NCBI GenBank assembly: GCA_019308625.1
Contig: JAFDHU010000180.1
Coordinates: forward strand, 1 to 10,870
Length of the DNA stretch: 10,870 nucleotides
Source of the DNA: Deltaproteobacteria bacterium
Lineage (GTDB): Bacteria > Desulfobacterota > Desulfobaccia > Desulfobaccales > 0-14-0-80-60-11
Direction: 5' to 3'
A model generated the notes under the pieces. It searched no databases, was not told the DNA's origin, and saw nothing but the letters and a program-made list of their open reading frames with translations. Numbering within the stretch: the stretch's first letter is position 1; each line of letters begins with the position of its first letter. Both the position numbers and the translations under genes were made by a program. This document shows positions 6,764 through 10,870 of the stretch, piece after piece.

Positions 6764-7936
6764 TTAAACCGCGTGCTCCTTGCGGTACAGGGGCGACATG
6801 GCCCGCAGGTTCTCCACGATGGGCGGAAGCACCTCCAGCACCCGGTCAATGTGTTCTTCCGTGGTGTCCCGCCCCAGGCTGAACAGGAGCGTCCCCTGGG
6901 CGGTGGCGAAATCCAGGCCGGTGGCAATGAGCACGTGGGAGGCCCTCAGCGACCCGGAGGCGCAGGCCGACCGGGTGGCCACGGCGATATCCTCGTCATC
7001 CAGCATAAGCATGAGGCTCTCCCCCTCCACATACTTGATGGACACCGACAGCAGGTGGGGCAGGTGGTATTCCGGATGGCCGTTGATGACGATTTCCGGA
7101 ATCCGGGCCAGCAGTCCCTCTTTCAGCCGGTCCCGCAGGGCCTTGAGCCGGGGCAGGCGCTCGGCCATCTCCAGCCTGGCCATCTCCGCCGCCACTCCCA
7201 GGCCCACGATCCCGATGAGATTCTCGGTGCCAGCCCGGCGGCGGTTCTCCTGTACGCCTCCGTCCAGCAAGGGCCATACCGGAGTGCCTTTTCGGACGTA
7301 CAGGGCGCCCACTCCGGGAGGGCCATAAAACTGGTTGGCCGCCAAGCTCAGCAAATCCACCCCCAGTCCCTTGACATCCACTGGGATGATGCCCACGGCG
7401 TCCACCGCGTCGGTATGCATCACTACCTTATGCTTCCGGGCGATTCTGGCGATGTCGGCAATGGGCTCAATGGTGCCGATTTCGTTGTTGGCCAGCATCA
7501 CGCTGATCAGGATGGTGTCCGGGGTGATGGCCTTCTCCACCTGGGCCGGGTCCACCAGCCCGTAGCTATCCACATCCAGAGAGGTCACCTGGTAGTCCAG
7601 CAGACGCAGGGTGCGCAGGGAATTGAGCACTGACTTGTGCTCAATGTTGGTGGTGATAATGCGCCGGCCCTTCTCCCTCAACCCGATGGCCACGCCCTTG
7701 ATGGCATGGTTGACGGACTCGGTGCCGCAGGACTCAAAAACAATTTCCTTGGGTTCGGCGTTGATGAGGTCTGCTACTTGTTGGCGGGCCTCCTCCAGGG
7801 CTTGGGCTGCCTGCCGGCCGAGGCGGTGGTCGCTTACCGGGTTGCCGAAAATCGTGTTGATGTGCTGAATCATCGCCTCCTTCACCTTGGGGTGCAGGGG
7901 CGTGCCGGAAAGATGATCCAGGTAGATGACACTCAT
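6764..7936 (-). CDS. NifS/IscS-fold class V aminotransferase-like protein lacking the PLP lysine
   Basis: The protein has 390 residues, normal for NifS/IscS, and follows the IscU-type gene by 26 bases with GAGGAG before its ATG. Family landmarks are present: GTESVNHAI at 71-79, IEHKSVLN at 98-105 (His100 is the PLP-stacking His), ANNEIGTIEPI at 149-159, HTDAV at 174-178, RRAGTEN at 233-239, and the catalytic loop RSACASGSL with Cys325. The lysine that forms the Schiff base (SxHK in NifS/IscS) is replaced: positions 197-205 read SLAANQFYG, so His is Asn201 and Lys is Gln202. The following GPKG is GPPG, and the usual Gln of HxDAxQ is Asp179. The N-terminal ATTP motif is SGTP. I checked the Gln202 codon on the DNA (CTG on + at 7331-7333). 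Desulfurase activity by the standard mechanism is therefore doubtful. It could be a sulfur carrier, a partner of an active desulfurase, or a clade with altered chemistry. Confidence 0.85.
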   Translation of the reverse strand: MSVIYLDHLSGTPLHPKVKEAMIQHINTIFGNPVSDHRLGRQAAQALEEARQQVADLINAEPKEIVFESCGTESVNHAIKGVAIGLREKGRRIITTNIEHKSVLNSLRTLRLLDYQVTSLDVDSYGLVDPAQVEKAITPDTILISVMLANNEIGTIEPIADIARIARKHKVVMHTDAVDAVGIIPVDVKGLGVDLLSLAANQFYGPPGVGALYVRKGTPVWPLLDGGVQENRRRAGTENLIGIVGLGVAAEMARLEMAERLPRLKALRDRLKEGLLARIPEIVINGHPEYHLPHLLSVSIKYVEGESLMLMLDDEDIAVATRSACASGSLRASHVLIATGLDFATAQGTLLFSLGRDTTEEHIDRVLEVLPPIVENLRAMSPLYRKEHAV

Positions 7937-7962
7937 GGCGACTCCTCAGGCTGAACCGGGGC

Positions 7963-8484
7963 TCAGTGGTCGTGTTCGTGGGAGATTTCTGCGCCGCAGA
8001 AGAGACAGAAGGGCGCCTCTTCTGCCATTTCCCTGGAGCAATAGGGGCAATAGCAGGCTTCCCCGCCTTTACCGGCCAAGTGCTCCTCGCGCTCCTTCTC
8101 CAGGTCGGGCACCTTGCCGGCTTTGCGGTCCAGATAATTCTTGATGGCAGCATGCAGGGCGTCCGCCCCCAGGTTGGAGCAGTGCAGCTTGTTCTGAGGC
8201 AGGCCGCCCAGGGCCTCGGCCACGTCTTTATTGCTGATCTTCATGGCCTCGTCCAGGGTTTTGCCCTTGGCCATCTCAGTAATCATGCTGGATACGGCGA
8301 TGGCTGCGCCGCAGCCGAAGGTCTTGAACCGGATGTCAGCGATGCGGTTATCCTGGACCTTGATATAAACATTCATGATGTCGCCGCACATGGGGTTGCC
8401 CACTTCGCCTACGCCATCGGCATCAGGAAGCTCCCCCACGTTACGGGGATTACGGAAATGATCCATAACTATTTCAGAGTACAT
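7963..8484 (-). CDS. IscU/NifU-N-type Fe-S scaffold with C-terminal zinc ribbon
   Basis: The protein has 173 residues. Residues 1-122 match the IscU/NifU-N scaffold: 'YSEIVMDHFRNPRNVG', then the three cluster ligands Cys33 (GNPMCGD, with Asp35), Cys58 (FGCGAA) and Cys102 (KLHCS, with His101). A charged linker leads to an extra domain with Cys144/146/149 (CYCPYC) and Cys160/163 (FCLFCG), a zinc-ribbon or rubredoxin-like knuckle, ending in a His-rich tail (HEHDH). This replaces the [2Fe-2S] and Nfu domains of full NifU. The start is supported by AAGGGAG 5-6 bases upstream of the ATG. It is first in an operon with the NifS-like gene behind a consensus promoter. The inferred role is Fe-S cluster assembly; the zinc ribbon may dock a partner or supply metal. 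Confidence 0.9.
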   Translation of the reverse strand: MYSEIVMDHFRNPRNVGELPDADGVGEVGNPMCGDIMNVYIKVQDNRIADIRFKTFGCGAAIAVSSMITEMAKGKTLDEAMKISNKDVAEALGGLPQNKLHCSNLGADALHAAIKNYLDRKAGKVPDLEKEREEHLAGKGGEACYCPYCSREMAEEAPFCLFCGAEISHEHDH

Positions 8485-8513
8485 GGCTTCTCCCTTATGA
8501 AGACAGTTTTACT

Positions 8514-8542
8514 ATTATAATTCTCGGAAATTTCAGGGTCAA
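8514..8542 (-). promoter_or_regulatory. Sigma70-type promoter of the IscU-NifS-like operon
   Basis: On the minus strand TTGACC (8542-8537), a 17-base spacer and TATAAT (8519-8514) lie about 30 bases upstream of the IscU-type ATG. This is near-perfect consensus and implies a short leader of about 20-25 bases. The spacer holds the palindrome GAAATTTC (8527-8534), which could be an operator; an Rrf2/IscR-type repressor would fit the operon's function but is only an inference. Confidence 0.8.
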
Positions 8543-8551
8543 GGAGCGGCC

Positions 8552-8579
8552 GGAGAAAGATTCTCCCCTCCCGGAGAAT
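8552..8579. repeat. Three-arm inverted repeat upstream of the IscU promoter
   Basis: Arms GGAGAA (8552-8557), ATTCTCC (8560-8566) and GGAGAAT (8573-8579) allow two mutually exclusive hairpins that share the central arm. It lies just upstream of the -35 box, in the position of an activator site, and downstream of the small CxxC gene on the same strand. No U-tract follows in either direction. Confidence 0.6.
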
Positions 8580-8634
8580 AATCATGTAGACTGGCTCAAG
8601 CGGGGTTAAAAGGCCTGCCTGGTGGGGACATTCC

Positions 8635-8844
8635 TCAGGTTTCCGGCGGACTCCCGGCGCAGCGCCGACACAGAAGACCGTCTTCCACCGGGTGATGCCA
8701 GCCCTCCAGGACCACGGCGCCGCACTGCCGGCAGACCCCCAGGACCTTGGGAGAGCCCTCACCCCACACCGGCAGCCCCTTTTTCCGCCCCAGCAGGCGG
8801 TCCAGCAGGCGCCGCCACCCAGGGGATTTTGCTTTCTTGTGCAT
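8635..8844 (-). CDS. Small CxxC/CxxC (zinc-ribbon-like) protein of unknown function
   Basis: The protein has 69 residues. A basic N-terminal half (HKKAKSPGWRRLLDRLLGRKK) is followed by two knuckles, CRQCGA at about 43-48 and CRRCAG at about 60-65. This fits a single zinc-binding ribbon or knuckle. No named family is recognised. GGAAG lies 5 bases before the ATG, and TGATATACT just upstream resembles an extended -10, which would give an almost leaderless transcript. It is on the same strand as the IscU-type gene, 150 bases upstream of it. The coding call rests on the paired CxxC motifs and an open frame; overlapping frames lack such structure. Confidence 0.55.
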   Translation of the reverse strand: MHKKAKSPGWRRLLDRLLGRKKGLPVWGEGSPKVLGVCRQCGAVVLEGWHHPVEDGLLCRRCAGSPPET

Positions 8845-8915
8845 GGCACTTCCAGTATATCAAATCCGGCAAGTGGGGTCCCGGCTCTTTCCCTTTTGGA
8901 ACAATTTTCAGGAAA

Positions 8916-8935
8916 TGATAAATATCCTGATAAAT
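8916..8935. repeat. Direct repeat TGATAAAT with 12-base period
   Basis: Two exact TGATAAAT copies (8916-8923 and 8928-8935) lie about one helical turn apart in the AT-rich gap between the divergent small CxxC gene and the phosphatase-fold gene. An imperfect inverted repeat (CAGGA / TCCTG) overlaps them. Regulator binding is possible but not shown. Confidence 0.5.
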
Positions 8936-9035
8936 CAAGCGATTATCCAGGCACCTTTGAACCGGACCGTCTTTTTGCTAAAGTGGGTTGTGACTCTTTC
9001 AAGGGCGGTGGTTCCGGGTTCTGTTTTCATGGATT

Positions 9036-9599
9036 TTGACCCCCCACGACGAGGTAGGACAGGAAGAGGCCAGGCTGGCGGGGGAGTGGCTGAAAGGCGA
9101 AACCATTCATGCCGCCTATTGCTCCCCCCTGTCCCGGGCTCGGGACACTGCCCGGGCCATCGCCGGGCACCATGGGTTGGAGGTCCAAGACCTCCCCGGT
9201 CTCATTGACCTCAACTACGGCGACTGGCAGGGGCTGCCCTTGGCGGAAGTCAAAATCAGGTATGCCGAGCTTTACCGCCAGTGGGAGACCGCGCCCCACA
9301 CGGTGCGTTTCCCCAACGGTGAAACCCTGGATGAGGTGCGGGCCCGGGCCTTGGCTGCAGTGGATGAAGTGCTGAAGCGGCATCCCGGGCAGGTGGTGCT
9401 GCTGGCAGCCCACCGGGTGGTGAACAAGGTGCTCATCTGCGCCTTCATCGGCTTGGACAACTCCCACTTTTGGCGCATCGGCCAAGACACCACCGCCATC
9501 AACCGCTTTCAGTGGACCGGCGACACCTGGAATATCATGATGATCAACGACACCTGTCATCTCCGGGGCATGGAAAGGGGTCCCTACGTGGACTTTTAG
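9036..9599 (+). CDS. Histidine phosphatase (phosphoglycerate mutase-like) protein lacking the N-terminal RHG motif
   Basis: From the first usable start (TTG) there are 187 residues. The family core is clear: 'GQEEARLAGEWLKGETIHAA', then YCSPLSRARDTARAI at 28-42 with the phosphate-binding Arg34, DLNYGDWQGL (GxWxG), and LAAHRVVNK with the second catalytic His126. The usual first strand with the nucleophilic histidine (LVRHGET) and the next 20 or so residues are missing: the frame has a stop at 8991-8993 and no RHG is encoded between it and the core. No Shine-Dalgarno precedes the TTG. A C6 run at 9040-9045 is a possible indel site; losing one C would put ATG 9029 in frame but still not restore RHG. 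It is probably a truncated gene or decaying pseudogene. GHR-to-AHR near His126 is also atypical. Confidence 0.7.
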   Translation: MTPHDEVGQEEARLAGEWLKGETIHAAYCSPLSRARDTARAIAGHHGLEVQDLPGLIDLNYGDWQGLPLAEVKIRYAELYRQWETAPHTVRFPNGETLDEVRARALAAVDEVLKRHPGQVVLLAAHRVVNKVLICAFIGLDNSHFWRIGQDTTAINRFQWTGDTWNIMMINDTCHLRGMERGPYVDF

Positions 9600-9606
9600 G
9601 GGATTC

Positions 9607-9640
9607 GGGGAAGGCCGCCAGGAGCAGCGGGGCCTTCCCC
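9607..9640 (+). terminator. Strong hairpin between the phosphatase-fold and SPL-like genes
   Basis: A perfect 10-bp inverted repeat (GGGGAAGGCC / GGCCTTCCCC) with a 14-base loop begins 8 bases after the phosphatase-fold stop and ends 21 bases before the SPL-like GTG start. No T-tract follows. It may be a weak or factor-dependent terminator, an mRNA-stability element, or a hairpin that limits translation of the next gene. Confidence 0.5.
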
Positions 9641-9661
9641 ACCCTTTCACCCAAGCCTGCC

Positions 9662-10621
9662 GTGCTTCGCATCCAGCGCATCTATATTGAAGCCGGGGCC
9701 CGGGATTATCCCCTGACCCGGCGTTTACTGGCCCGGCTGCCCGGGGTGCCGGTGGAGGACATTCCAGACCGGGCAGTGCTGCAACGGCGCGGGTCTGAGC
9801 CAGCCGCCTGGCTGGCGGAATCCAAGACCGCCCTGCTGCTGGCTGTGCAGAAGGGCCCCTTCTGGCGCCCTTGCCCGGGAACCAGGGACTACATCTGCTG
9901 CGGCTACCAGACCCTGCAGGTGACGGTGAACTGCCCCTTTGACTGCACCTATTGCATCTTGCAGGGGTATGTCAATCTGCCGGTGACCACCGTTTTCGTC
10001 AACGTGGAGGACCTGCTGGCGGAGCTGGAGCGCAAGTTCGCCGCCACCCCCGGCAGAATCTGGCGCCTGGGCACCGGGGAATTCGGGGACAGCTTGGCCT
10101 TGGACCACCTCATGGGCTTAAATGAGCAGCTCATCCCCTTTTTCGGGCGGTACCCCCGGGCCATCCTGGAAATCAAAACCAAGGACCACGCGGTGGCACC
10201 CCTTCTGCCCCTGGGCCCCAACTCCCAGGTGATTTTCGCCTGGTCCCTCAATCCTCCGGCCCTCATCCGTAAGCACGAGTTGGGCACCGCGGCGTTGGAG
10301 GCCCGGCTGCAGGCGGCCCGGCAGGCCCAGGCTGCGGGCTTTCGCCTGGCTTTTCACTTTGACCCTATCATCTTTTTTCCGGGCTGGGAGGAGGCCTACC
10401 GGCGCACGGTAGCCTGGCTGGGTGCCGCAGTCTCCCCGGAGGCGGTGGCCTGGATCAGTTTGGGGGCTCTGCGCTTCCTGCCGCCTCTGCGCCGGATTAT
10501 TTTCCGCCGCTTTCCTCACAGTCGTTATGCCGCAGCGGAAATGGTCCTGGCCCCGGACGGCAAGCTGCGCTATTTCAAATCTCTGCGCCTGGAGCTGTAC
10601 GCCCCAGCGCGGAGGAGTTGA
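9662..10621 (+). CDS. Radical-SAM protein of the spore photoproduct lyase (SplB-like) family
   Basis: From GTG 9662 the protein has 319 residues and begins 'LRIQRIYIEAGARDYPLTRR', as SPL proteins do. The SAM/[4Fe-4S] motif is CPFDCTYC with Cys91, Cys95 and Cys98, the same numbers as in Bacillus SPL by memory, which supports this start. Further radical-SAM core elements are 'FVNVEDLLAEL', RLGTGEFGDSLALDHL (from about 135), the KTKDHAVAPLL strand, 'FAWSLNPPALIRKHELGTAA' and FHFDPIIFFPGWEEAY. The segment that in true SPL carries the H-donating Cys141 has no cysteine here (GTGEFGDSLA). It is thus an SPL-family relative whose DNA-repair role is doubtful. No Shine-Dalgarno is seen before the GTG, and the frame stays open further upstream into the phosphatase-fold gene. 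Confidence 0.85.
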   Translation: MLRIQRIYIEAGARDYPLTRRLLARLPGVPVEDIPDRAVLQRRGSEPAAWLAESKTALLLAVQKGPFWRPCPGTRDYICCGYQTLQVTVNCPFDCTYCILQGYVNLPVTTVFVNVEDLLAELERKFAATPGRIWRLGTGEFGDSLALDHLMGLNEQLIPFFGRYPRAILEIKTKDHAVAPLLPLGPNSQVIFAWSLNPPALIRKHELGTAALEARLQAARQAQAAGFRLAFHFDPIIFFPGWEEAYRRTVAWLGAAVSPEAVAWISLGALRFLPPLRRIIFRRFPHSRYAAAEMVLAPDGKLRYFKSLRLELYAPARRS

Positions 10622-10870
10622 GCCGGCGCCTGGATCTGCGGGCGGTGTCCGGAGCCGCCCCTGGCCACCGGCCAGGATAATCTGCTGCCCAAGTCGCGGT
10701 GCCCTGAGGCGAGGGCAATACTTGGAGCGGGCCTTCGCCCCCTCGCCCCTTGAACGACCCGGCTTCCCTGAGGCTCCTCCTCCCGGCCAAAAAGAGGAGG
10801 AGCCCAGAGATTATATGGACATGGAGGGAAACATGGCCTTGGCTACCTTAAAATAAATCCCCGCGGCTTT
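10622..10870. other. Downstream region with hairpins and a tiny ORF, no clear gene
   Basis: No recognisable protein-coding gene is seen on either strand. The stretch is GC-rich up to about 10810 and then turns AT-rich. A 7-bp hairpin (10660-10676, CCTGGCC / GGCCAGG, 3-base loop) lies about 40 bases after the SPL-like stop and a stronger one at 10772-10804. A frame with nested ATGs (10816, 10822, 10834) ends at 10856 and gives at most MDMEGNMALATLK. GGAGGG sits 4 bases before the last ATG. The window ends before any following gene is visible. Confidence 0.4.
10772..10804. repeat. Stable 11-bp hairpin near the window end
   Basis: Arms GGCTCCTCCTC and GAGGAGGAGCC pair perfectly around an 11-base loop (CCGGCCAAAAA). 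No T-tract follows on either strand. The right arm holds GAGGAGGAG, a Shine-Dalgarno-like run that the hairpin would hide, but the nearest ATG is about 12 bases away. Confidence 0.6.

Noticed and set aside
6773..7633. Plus-strand open frame (286 codons) opposite the NifS-like gene
   Set aside because: His/Gln/Gly-rich shadow of the minus-strand gene, with no recognisable domain.
8469..8849. Minus-strand 126-codon frame overlapping the small CxxC gene
   Set aside because: It overruns the IscU-type start and promoter; the alternative frame with two paired CxxC motifs is better supported.
8998..9010. FQGR in the phosphatase frame upstream of TTG 9036, resembling the RFQGR segment of this family
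   Set aside because: A stop lies three codons before it, the spacing to the core is too long, and flanking residues do not match; likely chance.
9015..9040. F-H-G read in another frame (GFCFHGF) as a possible relic of the RHG motif
   Set aside because: It is immediately followed by a stop, lacks the Arg, and the residues between it and the core do not fit the family.

Overview
The window is GC-rich bacterial DNA. It carries a Tol-Pal-type envelope cluster, a two-gene NHEJ set, an IscU/NifS-like pair and a radical-SAM protein of the spore photoproduct lyase (SPL) family. This mix, the codon bias and the Cys-containing Ku suggest a Desulfobacterota (deltaproteobacterial) anaerobe. That assignment is by gene content and memory of the families only; no rRNA or other marker is present.

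Layout. Bases 1-2760 (+) hold an envelope operon: the end of an ExbD/TolR-type protein, a CpoB/YbgF-like TPR lipoprotein, and a membrane-anchored PpiD/SurA-like chaperone. About 490 bases without a clear gene follow. Bases 3253-6262 (+) hold Ku, a stand-alone LigD-type ATP-dependent DNA ligase and a MerR-HTH/TPR protein that overlaps the ligase stop by 4 bases. This looks like one NHEJ transcription unit with its own possible regulator. A perfect 72-base tandem duplication sits across the ligase start. The MerR/TPR frame runs on, out of frame, into a PEBP/YbhB-like gene (6039-6506). A short decayed-looking ORF and a strong bidirectional terminator (6716-6739) close this half.

On the minus strand, a well-formed sigma70 promoter (8514-8542) drives an IscU-type scaffold with a C-terminal zinc ribbon, then a NifS/IscS-fold protein. 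The NifS-like protein keeps the active-site Cys loop, but the residue that should be the PLP-binding lysine is glutamine. A small CxxC/CxxC protein lies upstream on the same strand.

From 9036 (+) there is a histidine-phosphatase-fold gene without its N-terminal RHG motif, then a strong hairpin, then an SPL-family radical-SAM protein with an intact CxxxCxxC motif. The last 250 bases hold two hairpins and a tiny ORF.

Most notable: the PLP-lysine-less NifS-like protein paired with a zinc-ribbon IscU; the tandem duplication that doubles the ligase start; the TPR/PEBP out-of-frame junction with a buried signal-peptide-like segment; and the SPL-like protein lacking the cysteine expected in true SPL. 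I found no mobile element, CRISPR array, tRNA or rRNA.
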